NCBI RefSeq assembly: GCF_963678635.1
Contig: NC_087070.1
Coordinates: forward strand, 51,442,514-51,506,513
DNA: 64,000 nt
Source of the DNA: Symsagittifera roscoffensis
Taxonomy: Eukaryota; Xenacoelomorpha; Acoela; Convolutidae
Direction: 5' to 3'
Shown here: positions 63,601 through 63,933 of the stretch, piece by piece
How the letters are laid out: each line of letters opens with the position of its first letter
Numbering within the stretch: the stretch's first letter is position 1
Position numbers and translations under genes: made by a program
The notes under the pieces: generated by a model
What the model was told of the DNA's origin: nothing
Databases searched by the model: none
The model's input: the letters and a program-made list of their open reading frames with translations, nothing else

Positions 63601-63933
63601 TGGATAAAACGCTTGCTCTCTTTCATACTTTCTATGAGGTAGTCAAATTGGCTGAAAAACTCCTTAGACAGTTTCGCACTCCTTCGACTGGTCGGGAAAA
63701 AAGATCCCAATCGCCAAAAAAAAGTAGCGCTTTGAAAAATAGAATTTTAAGCGGTCGGAACAGCAACTTACTGGCCACAAGTGCTATGCTGGATATCTTA
63801 TCGTCATCCGGCTCCTCCCCGAACAGCGCCGCTGGCTTCTCCTGTTTCACCTTCCGACCATCTCTGTCGTGTATCTCCACCTCGAACAGACCCCCTCGGA
63901 AGATCTCACGCACCTCAGCCGCGTCCATCATTC
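15536..63933 (-). CDS. CFAP92: CFAP92 (KIAA1257, DUF4550 family) ciliary protein, 16 exons, 5' end outside window
   Basis: Sixteen minus-strand exons join in phase to give about 860 codons ending in a stop. From memory of the human protein, the order of conserved blocks matches along its C-terminal half. They are the EIHDRDGRK...KPAALFGEEP block (exon 1), NAFESKSTWDPFGVAK (exon 2), YLESGASMKLTVEI (exon 3), CPFSRLVVYCEH (exon 4), TGVHVLDGKFHLLLLEGL (exon 5), SRLYASFGVSLFRVRI (exon 6), LKDVVRNQLFP (exon 7) and WRENTLHEGQLKPALP (exon 12). CFAP92 is named as a cilia- and flagella-associated protein; its biochemical role is not established. Exons are near 50% GC inside very AT-rich introns. The gene spans more than 48 kb because introns hold a BEL/Pao element, other repeats and three intronless genes. 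The protein runs about 190 residues past the end of the human similarity. The N-terminal half lies beyond 64,000. Confidence 0.88.
15830..16020. mobile_element. Diverged hAT-type MITE piece
   Basis: Parts of this stretch (CAGGGATTCAACCCCCTGC, TCCCCCTTTGCTCTA, AAGGCGCCTTTGGC) match the MITE family seen whole at 51,114-51,378 and expanded at 23.7-24.1 kb. No clear ends remain. It sits in the intron between CFAP92 exons 15 and 16. Confidence 0.45.
16056..16203 (-). CDS. CFAP92: CFAP92 exon 15 of window
   Basis: The phase-1 join gives PPGLAQSESLGSYKGPFTLG, then DEEEKRMGNNVVSLRTQRSL. The acceptor is TCTGTGCAG and the donor GTAACA; it ends in phase 2. It is charged, with no known domain. Confidence 0.78.
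16330..16717 (+). repeat. Hairpin-ended dispersed repeat, copy 1
   Basis: The family consensus reads roughly TGATAAAATTAACCCAATTTG, a TTTCGCTGGAAAATCTGAA part, GATCACGTTTTTCGTGACC, CTGTTCGATAGTGGAGTTTG, and finally GACCTATATAAGAGT...ACTCTTA. In this copy the terminal stem is TAAGAAT/ATTCTTA at 16,688-16,717. Confidence 0.7.
17029..17154 (-). CDS. CFAP92: CFAP92 exon 14 of window
   Basis: The phase-1 join gives GLLKDSANRVSLGAGMSSEV, then PALGVVHYPSVDISAREAGY. The acceptor is CATTTTCAG and the donor GTAAAT; it ends in phase 1. No domain is recognised. Confidence 0.78.
17360..17487 (-). CDS. CFAP92: CFAP92 exon 13 of window
   Basis: It encodes MMKEWREKMAGRDPVLKFHR, then LNPATENMERGIKASNQIDK. 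The phase-2 start and phase-1 end fit its neighbours. The acceptor is CGCTTCAG and the donor GTAGGT. This and the next three exons lie past the end of the similarity to the human protein that I can recall. Confidence 0.82.
18105..18485 (-). mobile_element. tRNA-derived SINE (Met-like head), near full length
   Basis: On the minus strand the head carries GTGGCTGAGTGGTTAGTGCG (A box) and a decayed B box. Between them lies an anticodon region resembling elongator tRNA-Met, seen best in other copies as GAGACTCATAATCTGTAGGTCG. The plus-strand left end is ACAGAGGCGAAGCTGC followed by AGTTCGC, an imperfect hairpin. The right end is the AGTTAGGTTAGAAAAAA part and the CGCTCGCAAGCTTGC part. Confidence 0.75.
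18487..18934 (+). repeat. Hairpin-ended dispersed repeat, copy 2
   Basis: It directly follows the SINE at 18,105-18,485. It begins with a GAAAAAGAGTAATGAACGCA part and ends in TAAGAGTA...TACTCTT (18,905-18,933), another paired variant of the terminal stem. Confidence 0.7.
19005..19412. repeat. Three tandem 136-bp copies of a SINE end piece
   Basis: The phrase CACAAAGGCGAAGCTGCGCT recurs at 19,005, 19,141 and 19,277, exactly 136 bp apart. Each unit contains the SINE end plus AAAGTAGACAAAAAAGTAGA and GAGTAAAACTTTGG. The minus-strand ORFs over it are repeats of the same peptide and are not genes. Only the last unit is followed by further SINE-like sequence (CGTGTCGTCGAACC). Confidence 0.85.
20250..20758 (+). 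repeat. Hairpin-ended dispersed repeat, copy 3
   Basis: It starts near GGTTGGAAAAGAAATAATGA and ends at ACGTTCATCGACTCTTA. The left arm of the terminal stem is decayed in this copy. A 68-bp tandem duplication lies inside it. Confidence 0.65.
20311..20446. repeat. 68-bp tandem duplication
   Basis: AAGCATTTAAAAGTAAAAA begins at 20,311 and again at 20,379. Both copies read on through GATGCCTTAAGCTCTTTAAA and GGCACGTTTTTGAT with almost no differences. It is a recent local duplication within a dispersed repeat. Confidence 0.85.
21233..21429 (-). CDS. CFAP92: CFAP92 exon 12 of window
   Basis: It encodes VWRENTLHEGQLKPALPFRD, then VFTWEHRKRDLDLRSKPERN, matching human EWKENSLFANVLEPVLDRDRWSW...HVDFDLYKKPP. 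The acceptor is TTTTTGCAAG. The donor GTGAGT leaves two bases that complete a Lys codon with exon 13. An alternative donor (GTATAC at 21,243) would not fit exon 13. Confidence 0.86.
21663..22382. mobile_element. Tc1/mariner-type foldback MITE with ~300-bp terminal inverted repeats
   Basis: The left arm (21,663-21,969) and the right arm (22,087-22,382) are inverted copies of each other at high identity, around a ~117-bp spacer. The ends read CAGTGCTGAT...and its complement, flanked by TA on both sides (21,661-62 and 22,383-84), the Tc1/mariner target. There is no transposase. It lies in the intron between CFAP92 exons 11 and 12. The transcript could fold into a ~300-bp hairpin. Confidence 0.88.
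22507..22728 (-). CDS. CFAP92: CFAP92 exon 11 of window
   Basis: It encodes YPGRLFTFMKEDFWNSGVMV, then PYNIQRAKTEAEMASRAKWM, 74 codons in phase 0. It fits human RKRFTYSQDYLSAMVEP...AQKKSRQAWLTARGFQ (here RAKWMTKEGFQFPG). The acceptor is TTATTTTAG and the donor a near-perfect GTAAGT. Confidence 0.87.
23025..23138 (-). CDS. CFAP92: CFAP92 exon 10 of window
   Basis: It encodes FSAPLRSADDNGVYNYSSHT, then VNTTELSIDEMRDVLQQR, exactly 38 codons in phase 0. The acceptor is TGCTTTCAG. The donor is a weaker GTGCGC; read-through would end a few codons later. Confidence 0.72.
23690..24090. mobile_element. Diverged hAT-type MITE, larger form
   Basis: The left end AGGGGTGCATCTAGGATTTT resembles the CAGGGGCGGAT end of the element at 51,114. 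The right part, AAAGGGGGGACCATTTGGGT then CGGCAGGGGGTCAAATTCC, is the reverse complement of that element's left part. The exact right end and target duplication are not clear. Confidence 0.55.
24218..24637 (+). repeat. Hairpin-ended dispersed repeat, copy 4
   Basis: It begins at TTGGAAAAGAGTAATGAACG and ends at GACCTATATAGTAGTCTTCA...CACTCTTA. The middle is shortened relative to other copies. Confidence 0.65.
24789..24973 (-). CDS. CFAP92: CFAP92 exon 9 of window
   Basis: The phase-1 join gives DTDVKMFGSRLWTPLAMSNP, then EYEQMLRQRALDRERRNYVE. It is rich in Arg, Glu and Asn, with a likely helix at EYEQMLRQRALDRERR. The acceptor is CATTTGCAG and the donor GTGAGT; it ends in phase 0. Its sequence resembles human CFAP92 only loosely. 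Confidence 0.8.
25060..25812 (+). repeat. Hairpin-ended dispersed repeat, copy 5, interrupted
   Basis: The family's CGCTCACGTTTTGCGTGAAC and GATAATGGAGTTTGC parts (25,080-25,135) are separated by about 500 bp from its right part. That right part (CAAACCGCGAAAAAATA, then CGCGACCTGTGAAAGACC, ending in TTCATTGACTC) lies at 25.69-25.81 kb. The sequence between shows nothing I recognise. Confidence 0.5.
25884..26024 (-). CDS. CFAP92: CFAP92 exon 8 of window
   Basis: It encodes ASTKHGDSSKNKSAATELGK, then KSYKSSHKAKSQDIDLDFDD. The segment is low-complexity, charged and probably disordered. It has no clear counterpart in the human protein, and the call rests on phase (1 in, 1 out), splice sites (TTAATTCAG, GTTATT) and position. 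Confidence 0.72.
26095..26385 (-). mobile_element. tRNA-derived SINE (Met-like head), left part missing
   Basis: On the minus strand the head has an A-box region (GCCTGAGTGGTTAGTGAG), the tRNA-Met-like GAGACTCATAATTTGTAGGT and a B box (GGGTTCGAGTCC). The body phrase CTATAATCACGATCTGAAGC is present. The GAGGCGAAGC end is absent. Confidence 0.75.
26605..27225 (-). mobile_element. Second SINE family (SINE2), copy A
   Basis: On the minus strand TAGCGTAGAGGTAGGGAAGT is A-box-like and GGGTTCTAACCTGGGCAGGG is B-box-like, giving a tRNA-type head. The copy matches 54,970-55,525 over most of its length. It begins with CAGAGGCGAAGTTGCCCTTC, the same kind of end as SINE1, so the two families share terminal sequence but have different heads and bodies. 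A hairpin CATTGGCTGTA/TACAGCCAATG lies at about 27,010-27,064. Confidence 0.7.
27228..27995 (+). repeat. Hairpin-ended dispersed repeat, copy 6, diverged
   Basis: It follows SINE2 copy A directly (AAAAAGTGTCAATGAAATCA) and carries family pieces: GGCCTTCAACCTCTTTGAAT, AATTGATGGAGCCCG and CATCGACCTATATTAAAACC. Open frames at 27,228-27,718 belong to this repeat and are not counted as genes. Confidence 0.5.
28035..28400 (-). mobile_element. tRNA-derived SINE, variant with longer body
   Basis: The head on the minus strand resembles the other copies, with a weakened A box (CTGAGGGGATAGTTCGTGAG). The body carries GCAGCTACATATGCTAATAA and GGCACCAAATACAAACAGAC, which mark a subfamily also seen at 30.7, 31.4 and 58.4 kb. 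Confidence 0.7.
28410..28831 (+). repeat. Hairpin-ended dispersed repeat, copy 7, well preserved
   Basis: It starts with TAGCCAACTGACAGTTGGAA, itself a small hairpin (CCAACTGACAGTTGG), followed by AAGAGTAATGAACGCAAGG. It ends with the perfect 8-bp stem TAAGAGTA/TACTCTTA (28,802-28,831). The family's internal phrases are all present. Confidence 0.75.
28899..28904 (-). promoter_or_regulatory. Polyadenylation signal for secreted protein A
   Basis: AATAAA on the minus strand is about 150 bp downstream of the stop codon of the gene at 29,051-29,890, in the right orientation. Confidence 0.45.
29051..29890 (-). CDS. Secreted cysteine-rich protein of unknown family, member A (intronless)
   Basis: A 279-residue protein with a hydrophobic leader (MNLVILWLASFWLIGV) typical of a signal peptide, then DDIVVNST. 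It is clearly related to the protein at 50,125-50,931; shared stretches include DIVVNST, NPAFE, HNY(F/Y)VL, LSYYD, NIITKIGFG, PKIPY(E/D)NP and DQPWIC. Eight cysteines are in the same place in both, including a CC pair, so disulphide bonding is likely. The C-terminus is basic (WWQRIFGRRRNYSN). A minus-strand AATAAA lies at 28,899-28,904, about 150 bp past the stop. It sits in the CFAP92 intron between exons 7 and 8, same strand as the host. I do not recognise the family and no enzyme motif is visible. Conservation against its paralogue argues that it is a real gene. Confidence 0.8.
   Translation of the reverse strand: MNLVILWLASFWLIGVKFGTADDIVVNSTVVPAWSSLKFLIPFDVPHNYFWALCRVYSIYYCLDAFVTEREGTHNNPAFEVRNFFQGVIPTDPVASRLKKLKRFIRDECDDLFVSKYEHHNYFVLTEGCCHGQYYYYFTYGYRDALLTPLEYISKLFDYSAEGKHLNYILSYYDPSCEANIITKIGFGIGELKRANHRSGFRDERQGIPYLLKVGDRWTPKIPYENPVDFITFSWFKTNVMCSDQPWICGSQRNSSPKGVMRWWQRIFGRRRNYSNLGH
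30085..30447 (+). repeat. Hairpin-ended dispersed repeat, copy 8
   Basis: It carries GATAAAACTAACCCGAATGG, TTCCGCTGCGAAAACTG, GATCATGTTTTTCGCGACT, GTTAATGGAGTTTGCCTTCC and an end at CACTACGTTCATAGACTCAT. Confidence 0.65.
30717..31240 (-). mobile_element. tRNA-derived SINE, long-body variant, complete
   Basis: The left end on the plus strand is ACAGAGGCGAAGCTGGGCTT. The minus-strand head has GGCTGAGTGATGCGTGAGAT and a B box near GCAGATTCGAATCC. The body has GCAGCTACATATATTCATAA and ends with GCGACTTAGATTGGAAAAAA, then AATACACTTTGCTTCGCAAG. Confidence 0.72.
31240..31390 (+). repeat. Hairpin-ended dispersed repeat, copy 9, truncated
   Basis: Only the right end is present: AATTGAACTGAGCTTGAAAA, AAATTTTCCTGTAAAC and TTCACTTCGTTCATCGACTT. 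It lies directly between two SINE copies. Confidence 0.6.
31427..32025 (-). mobile_element. tRNA-derived SINE, long-body variant
   Basis: The left end is ACACAGAGGCGAAACTGCGC. On the minus strand the head carries TGGCCGAGAGGGCGGGGAGT and the B box TGGTTCGAATCCG. The body has GCAGCTATATATGCTAACTA and GGTGGCACCAATATTTGCAA. It abuts CFAP92 exon 7 (32,096). Confidence 0.7.
32096..32243 (-). CDS. CFAP92: CFAP92 exon 7 of window
   Basis: Phase 0 gives ILQTSSLKDVVRNQLFPTVD, then MVKSMSKEFGIAYFQETNNN, matching human LWDVTVRDLLPSSAMIKDLSQEFG. The acceptor is GCGTTTCAG. Read-through meets a stop a few bases later, but a good donor (GTTAGT) precedes it and leaves one base that fits exon 8. Confidence 0.83.
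32640..33240. other. Intron sequence with no recognised element
   Basis: AT-rich sequence between CFAP92 exons 6 and 7. I see no open frame with family features and no strong match to the repeats described here. Confidence 0.5.
33285..33484 (-). CDS. CFAP92: CFAP92 exon 6 of window
   Basis: The phase-1 join across a 12.6-kb intron gives GDPSSSRLRLMFDSDLMFSS, then RLYASFGVSLFRVRIHESLS. Human CFAP92 has YNSQLLFRSRLYGDLEAVLYHVHLF. The acceptor is TTGTTTCAG and the donor GTGCAC; it ends in phase 0. The intron just upstream carries the whole BEL/Pao element. Confidence 0.88.
34365..34446 (-). repeat. tRNA-like relic
   Basis: On the minus strand TTAGCATAGTGGTAAGGCGT resembles an A box and GTGAAATCGATCCCC a B box, 35-40 bases apart. 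I could not form a convincing anticodon stem, so it is a tRNA pseudogene or SINE head rather than a working tRNA. Confidence 0.4.
34734..34738. repeat. Target site duplication of BEL/Pao element, left
   Basis: GTTCT directly precedes the 5' LTR and is repeated directly after the 3' LTR at 44,475-44,479. Confidence 0.9.
34739..35226 (+). repeat. 5' LTR of BEL/Pao element
   Basis: 488 bp, beginning TGTTGCAATGC and ending GAGCGCACA (TG...CA). It is the same length as the 3' LTR, with three mismatches. It contains a tRNA-like stretch with A and B boxes. Confidence 0.95.
34823..34909 (+). repeat. tRNA-like stretch inside the 5' LTR
   Basis: The A box is TGGCCGAGTGGCCTAAG and the B box is a perfect GGTTCGAGTCC, with the spacing of a long-variable-arm (Leu/Ser type) tRNA. 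The end CCACCTGCCCA resembles a tRNA 3' end. The anticodon arm does not fold, so it is not a working tRNA, but both RNA polymerase III promoter boxes are intact. Confidence 0.7.
35230..35247 (+). promoter_or_regulatory. Primer binding site of BEL/Pao element
   Basis: TGGCGCCCCACAAGGGAC starts three bases after the 5' LTR. It begins with TGG, the complement of a tRNA CCA end, and resembles the lysine-tRNA type of primer site known from retroviruses (TGGCGCCC). Confidence 0.75.
35266..35530. repeat. 77-bp tandem repeat in the element leader
   Basis: GAGTATCCCAGTCACGATTA recurs at 35,266, 35,343 and 35,420, and in diverged form at 35,497, exactly 77 bp apart. The first units are almost identical. 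Antisense frames over it simply repeat one peptide and are not genes. Confidence 0.9.
36222..36550 (+). repeat. Two direct ~95-bp copies in the element leader
   Basis: TTAAGTGGTC(T/A)GGTA begins near 36,230 and again near 36,431. Both copies continue through TTTCATCCTCAGGTTT and GTGTGTTGTTGGA. Each carries a pyrimidine-rich run ending in CAG that resembles a splice acceptor. Confidence 0.75.
36496..37233 (+). CDS. Extra open frame of BEL/Pao element, ahead of gag
   Basis: About 245 residues, placed between the leader repeats and gag, where BEL/Pao elements usually have no gene. Visible parts are MVFILGASSLDHALRK, LVIWHDAINNSISRH and ICAIVYCRRNGTEDI, then a basic C-terminus rich in Lys and Arg. 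The spacing of a Gly-Ala-Ser-Ser turn and a hydrophobic strand ending in Asp/Asn is loosely like SGNH/GDSL hydrolases, which some retroelements carry; that link is only inference. It is part of the element and is not counted as a host gene. Confidence 0.55.
   Translation: MCVVGVQPTYLIFQPHWYLSVTKQSHRSPKCMVFILGASSLDHALRKLPAPSQKRVKDTCFTKPGLSLNFNARDSQKTIQYYLHHYLSHRNDLVIWHDAINNSISRHRSNNNRKLSSEQLVNLLLRYRTNICAIVYCRRNGTEDIEESLGSTGILVLNVVKDFISKRKTKDQVLIEKYKELHQPPSLELKTLLLLKRYSANLNILKTRKKRNRLPLKARKAIRNRIQVEALRRQVPPSCKLMLIY
37330..39900 (+). CDS. gag region of BEL/Pao element
   Basis: A long coding stretch. The first part is rich in Ser, Lys and Glu with a likely coiled coil (ELERQYQVSLRLKEQENRLK). The middle is rich in Pro, Ser and His. 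At about 39.08-39.6 kb lies a DUF1759-type capsid-like region (QFDGNPLNWHEWFGQF). Cys-His clusters of zinc-knuckle type follow at about 39.74-39.95 kb. It is treated as a fossil part of the element. Confidence 0.85.
39950..44005 (+). CDS. pol region of BEL/Pao element
   Basis: In order: a DUF1758-type aspartic protease region (~40.07-40.6 kb); reverse transcriptase (~40.95-41.75 kb, with the YMDDYLDS active-site motif near 41.38 kb); RNase H (~41.9-42.35 kb; HMFGDSS, KLELQAALLATRL, MWTDSTTVLQWL); integrase zinc-binding region (~42.85-43.0 kb); integrase core (~43.09-43.5 kb; VDYFGPL, SDNGTNF, GGSWERLVRSVK); and a DUF5641-type C-terminal region (~43.65-43.95 kb; TGDLVWVIEPDSPRGYYPLA). It is almost whole. 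Confidence 0.92.
43987..44474 (+). repeat. 3' LTR of BEL/Pao element
   Basis: 488 bp, starting TGTTGCAATGC and ending GCGCACA, with three differences from the 5' LTR. The tRNA-like stretch recurs at 44,071-44,157. Confidence 0.95.
44475..44479. repeat. Target site duplication of BEL/Pao element, right
   Basis: GTTCT, identical to 34,734-34,738. Confidence 0.9.
44875..45262 (-). mobile_element. tRNA-derived SINE (Met-like head), near full length
   Basis: The left end is ACACAGAGGCGAAGCTTCGC. On the minus strand it has GTGGCTGAGTGGTTAGTGCG (A box) and GAGACTCATAATCGTTAGGT (tRNA-Met-like anticodon region), and a body with CTATAATCACGGTCTGTAGC. The right end is AGTTAGGTTAGAAAAAAGG, then TACTTCGCTCGCAAGCTCGC. 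Confidence 0.78.
45538..45912 (-). mobile_element. SINE with a different tRNA-like head but the shared body
   Basis: The minus-strand head reads TGGCGCAGATGCACGGACGT...GGGGCTTTGATTCCC, unlike the Met-like copies. The body (AACACTAGCCACCATA, GCGCTTTTATTTGCGAGTTG, AGTTAGAAAAAA) is the same as in the main family. Confidence 0.65.
46095..46231 (-). CDS. CFAP92: CFAP92 exon 5 of window
   Basis: It encodes ECDVITGVHVLDGKFHLLLL, then EGLRSGAITQLFEHIQAKSG. Human CFAP92 reads HLDVLTGFHLLDGKTHLFILEGL here, one of the best-conserved parts. The acceptor is either TGTTTAG (start 46,231) or GTGAGCAG (start 46,224), depending on the donor of exon 4. The donor GTAAGA ends the exon in phase 1. Confidence 0.87.
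46593..46757 (-). CDS. CFAP92: CFAP92 exon 4 of window
   Basis: It encodes CPFSRLVVYCEHSEQNSLHK, then VFSKIRLINSEALQLNYLPE, matching human FGRIIFVFDFKKVSLLHSLLQDI. The acceptor is TGTTTCAG in phase 0. The donor is uncertain: GTAACA at 46,592 keeps phase 0, whereas GTTCGT four bases earlier would give phase 2. Each option pairs with a different acceptor of exon 5. Confidence 0.82.
46800..48960. other. Intron sequence, mostly no recognised element
   Basis: At 47,620-47,780 a short SINE end (CTGAGGCGAAGCGGAGCTTC) is followed by a decayed body. Frames at 47,800-48,135 and 48,459-48,722 show no family features. AAATCCCTTTTTTAAGAAATC near 48.48-48.51 kb is a small direct repeat. A TATA-like TATTATATAC at 48,881-48,890 lies about 100 bp before the transporter start codon. 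Confidence 0.5.
48987..49916 (+). CDS. SLC35G-like DMT-superfamily membrane transporter, copy 1 (intronless)
   Basis: A 309-residue protein with about ten hydrophobic segments and the EamA-type layout of the drug/metabolite transporter superfamily: an internal repeat of two five-helix halves. LSLRYILPSDSMLINAFFCL corresponds to the family's LRY-(M/L)P-x-(G/S)DA region. The closest named family I can suggest is SLC35G; the substrate is unknown. It starts at the first Met after an AT-rich leader, MRTINRGLLWLLTNSVFYAL. There are no introns, although it lies inside a CFAP92 intron on the opposite strand. AATAAA lies at 50,018-50,023. A paralogue is at 60,169-61,113. The two are far more diverged outside a 215-bp block (49,254-49,468) that is almost identical. 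Confidence 0.82.
   Translation: MRTINRGLLWLLTNSVFYALASLGFVRSGLNTSLLTTWFGLLGSITAIGILFTENNFRIIQHGKDKRLYFCFLNTFIFGGSAFGCHFLSLRYILPSDSMLINAFFCLCSSVVAETVRERKCPTLLSVASVLSGVIGTGLICNPQALFSLDILQMKSLLGVSLALFSGIFFVLMISRIRNFSQFPVSWYFLGYMTGSTVAGLFTYRPFSEVILCALHLKLIALAAIFCQIFAAFSIVRGTSDVTVSGTFVIQTSSSVFTFIAQIILFPGRITILATLGTGFIVASVLTQVGVLMLRDQKMRQMSIEQIQN
49254..49468 (+). repeat. Shared near-identical block in transporter copy 1
   Basis: 215 bp matching 60,436-60,650 at all but three positions. Edges are sharp on both sides. The block is noticeably more GC-rich than the rest of the gene. Confidence 0.92.
50018..50023 (+). promoter_or_regulatory. Polyadenylation signal for transporter copy 1
   Basis: AATAAA about 100 bp after the stop codon and about 100 bp before the next start codon, so the two genes are probably separate transcripts. 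Confidence 0.5.
50125..50931 (+). CDS. Secreted cysteine-rich protein of unknown family, member B (intronless)
   Basis: A 268-residue protein with a leader (MKLNSLNSLYLSIFTLKFNA) that could be a signal peptide, then NDIVVNST. It is a paralogue of the protein at 29,051-29,890, with the eight shared cysteines plus two more (GQC, DCEC). Aromatic residues are frequent (NHFWDVC, SSYYCL, IYYFSYGF). There is no transmembrane segment after the leader and no recognised catalytic motif. It lies 208 bp downstream of transporter copy 1 on the same strand, inside a CFAP92 intron on the opposite strand. A structural or secreted-effector role is possible, but nothing in the sequence decides it. Confidence 0.82.
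   Translation: MKLNSLNSLYLSIFTLKFNAVRGNDIVVNSTAELNWSSTIFMIPVALPYNHFWDVCRTKSSYYCLVSFEVQTGLSNPAFELRMGNNLNPLGEISNRQKRLKKFAVEECDSAFRAAFQLHNYYVLREDCCQGQCIYYFSYGFKEALITPTEYFAKITDYSEENKHLNYLLSYYDCECEVNIITKIGFGSGSLKHEQQRSDMHEEPQGKPYQLKVGQGWSPKIPYDNPGYFLTFRWFKHYVMCPDQPWICREPNQSSNTNWWTRFFNFTA
51114..51378. mobile_element. hAT-type MITE, complete
   Basis: The ends are CAGGGGCGGAT and ATCCGCCCCTG, a perfect 11-bp inverted repeat. They are flanked by 8-bp target copies CGTTACAC (51,106-51,113) and CGTTAAAC (51,379-51,386) with one mismatch. 265 bp, no transposase. Such ends and an 8-bp target are typical of hAT elements. Confidence 0.88.
51488..51540 (-). mobile_element. SINE end fragment
   Basis: ACACAGAGGCGAAGATGCAT followed by TTTGCATACACATGCCAAAA, the shared SINE end as in SINE2 (26.6 kb). 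The rest is missing. Confidence 0.55.
51770..52112 (-). mobile_element. tRNA-derived SINE (Met-like head), near full length
   Basis: The left end is ACACAGAGGCGAAGCTATGC. The minus strand has GTGGCTGAGTGGTTAGGGAG and TGACTCATAAAATCTAGGTA. The body has GCTATGAAATTTCCAATGCT and the end GCGAGTTGGTTTAGAAAAAA. Confidence 0.77.
52250..52600 (+). repeat. Hairpin-ended dispersed repeat, copy 10
   Basis: It follows the SINE at 51,770-52,112 and has TTTCGCTGGGAAACCTGAAA, GATCACGTTTTTTGTTAACT, CGATAGTGGAGTTTGCCTTT and CGCGACCTATTTAAGAGTCT. The right arm of the terminal hairpin is lost. Confidence 0.65.
52610..53980. other. Intron sequence without a gene
   Basis: AT-rich. A short end of the hairpin repeat (AATAAGAATCTGAACTATGT then TCATCGACTCTTA) lies at about 53,585-53,620. 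A SINE-like piece lies near 53.80-53.92 kb (TTTCTGCTTTGTGCAAGAAT) and matches 56.05 kb. Nothing else is recognised. Confidence 0.5.
53985..54375 (+). repeat. Hairpin-ended dispersed repeat, copy 11
   Basis: It starts near GGAAAATAGTCAATGAACGC, has GATCACGTTTTTCGTGATTT and AAACCTCGAAAAAATAAATA, and lacks the terminal hairpin. Confidence 0.6.
54400..54715 (+). repeat. Hairpin-ended dispersed repeat, copy 12, decayed
   Basis: A second, shorter copy directly after copy 11: ATAGCCGATAACAATTGAAA, CACTTTCGTGATCTTTACAC and TCGATAGTGCAATTTTCC. Confidence 0.5.
54970..55525 (-). mobile_element. Second SINE family (SINE2), copy B
   Basis: It matches copy A at 26,605-27,225. The minus strand has TAGCGCAGAGGTAGGGAAGG and a perfect B box, GGGTTCGAACCTGGGC. 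The right part has GTCGCAACAATACTTTCGTC and ends in ACAAACTTTGCTCGTGT. Confidence 0.72.
55975..56235 (-). mobile_element. Decayed SINE pieces
   Basis: Left piece AGCTCAGCTGCACTTCGCAA with a decayed tRNA-like region (GAATTCAAACCCCGATCTTG). A separate SINE end, ACAGAGGCGAAGCGAGCTTC, lies at about 56,196. Confidence 0.5.
56640..56940. other. Intron sequence with a hAT-MITE-like patch
   Basis: CGCCTTTGGCACCAATTTTC and TTGGTACCAATGTAGACTGA resemble the inner part of the MITE pieces at 15.95 and 23.95 kb. No ends are seen. Confidence 0.35.
56955..57430 (+). repeat. Hairpin-ended dispersed repeat, copy 13
   Basis: It begins with ACATAGCCGACAAAGAGTGA and AAAGTGTCAATGAACGCAAG, and ends with TATATAAGATCCCGAACTAC, then GTTCATCGACTC. 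Most inner phrases are present. Confidence 0.68.
57540..58425. other. Intron sequence without a gene or clear element
   Basis: I see no supported ORF and no strong repeat match. Confidence 0.5.
58430..59310 (-). mobile_element. tRNA-derived SINE, long-body variant
   Basis: The left end is truncated to CTGCGCTTCGCAAACACCAG. The head on the minus strand has TGGCCGAGGGGTTAGTGTGT and GCGCAGGTTCAAAGC. The body has GCAGCTACATATGCTAACAA and GGCACCAATATTTGCTACTA. The end has AACGCTCGCAAGCTCG at about 59,280. Confidence 0.7.
60169..61113 (+). CDS. SLC35G-like DMT-superfamily membrane transporter, copy 2 (intronless)
   Basis: A 314-residue, ten-helix EamA-type protein starting MRETNRGIIWLLINVICYSA. 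Same layout as copy 1 at 48,987-49,916, with shared marks (GF(V/I)(K/R)(T/S)G, FGG, LRYILPSDSM, YRPF, TFVIQTS, LFP(D/G)RIT). Outside the block at 60,436-60,650 the two proteins have drifted far apart, whereas that block (about 71 residues) is nearly identical even at silent sites. There is no intron. AATAAA at 61,319-61,324 is about 205 bp past the stop. It ends 262 bp before CFAP92 exon 3, on the opposite strand. The substrate is unknown. Confidence 0.82.
   Translation: MRETNRGIIWLLINVICYSAASLGFVKTGFNSSLISFWVGLNGVLLSVTLLSLDTEFSVHSLLHKRQLYLSFLNGLIFGGGANGLHFISLRYILPSDSMLINAFFCLCSSVVAETVRERKCPTLLSVTSVLSGVIGTGLICNPQALFSLDILQMKSLLGVSMATLSGVAFVFLLTNIRSFNEINPSWNYLGFIFGTGAFGLMNYRPFRTINPDCSLMAKILVYLCFMSQAVASFAVIKGSTKVTIIATFVIQTSTSIVTFAAQLFLFPDRITLQNTVGTIFIVCSVALQLVVLRVRDRKLQREHMLRGIEMVNE
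60436..60650 (+). repeat. Shared near-identical block in transporter copy 2
   Basis: 215 bp matching 49,254-49,468 with three differences. The block is GC-rich compared with its flanks and its edges are abrupt. Confidence 0.92.
61376..61506 (-). CDS. CFAP92: CFAP92 exon 3 of window
   Basis: The phase-1 join gives VDLPLPVGEYLESGASMKLT, then VEITRLLATPAEVAKNELLP. Human CFAP92 has YLEADSQLKLRVDIAVPL at this point. The acceptor is ATGTTTCAG and the donor GTAGCT. It ends in phase 0 at the start of a 14.6-kb intron that holds three intronless genes. Confidence 0.85.
61590..62118 (+). repeat. Hairpin-ended dispersed repeat, copy 14, well preserved
   Basis: It begins AACATAGCCAATTGGCTTTT and GTAATGAACGCAAGGAAATG. 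Inner phrases are all present, and an extra repeat of the TTTGAATTTC/ATGATTGG part is seen. It ends with the perfect stem TAAGAGTA/TACTCTTA (62,089-62,118). Confidence 0.72.
62570..62870 (-). mobile_element. SINE with a different tRNA-like head
   Basis: The minus-strand head has GATCAGACGCTATGACCCGT and a B box GAAGTTCGATTCCGG, unlike the Met-like head. The body has AACACTAACCACCAA and GAGCACTTTTATTTGAG. It ends in ACGTTCACTAGCTCGCTAGT just before CFAP92 exon 2. Confidence 0.65.
62893..63123 (-). CDS. CFAP92: CFAP92 exon 2 of window
   Basis: The phase-1 join gives NKRTVHNAFESKSTWDPFGV followed by AKFDLSELLRGRKRLCL, matching human NPFES...WYPYGIAQVSFADLLLGHKYLNL. The rest (GLQTQGGEPGRMGTGQVVGN) is glycine-rich and likely a loop. 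The acceptor is GATGCAG and the donor GTAAAA; it ends in phase 1. Confidence 0.88.
63772..63933 (-). CDS. CFAP92: CFAP92 exon 1 of window
   Basis: An acceptor (TTATTTAG) precedes the exon and the donor is GTAAGT. It encodes MMDAAEVREIFRGGLFEVEI, then HDRDGRK...KPAALFGEEPDDDKISSIALVA. This is the strongly conserved CFAP92 stretch EVHDRDRK...KPVLFGEDP of the human protein. Two bases complete a codon begun in an exon outside the window, and one base is left over for exon 2. Confidence 0.88.
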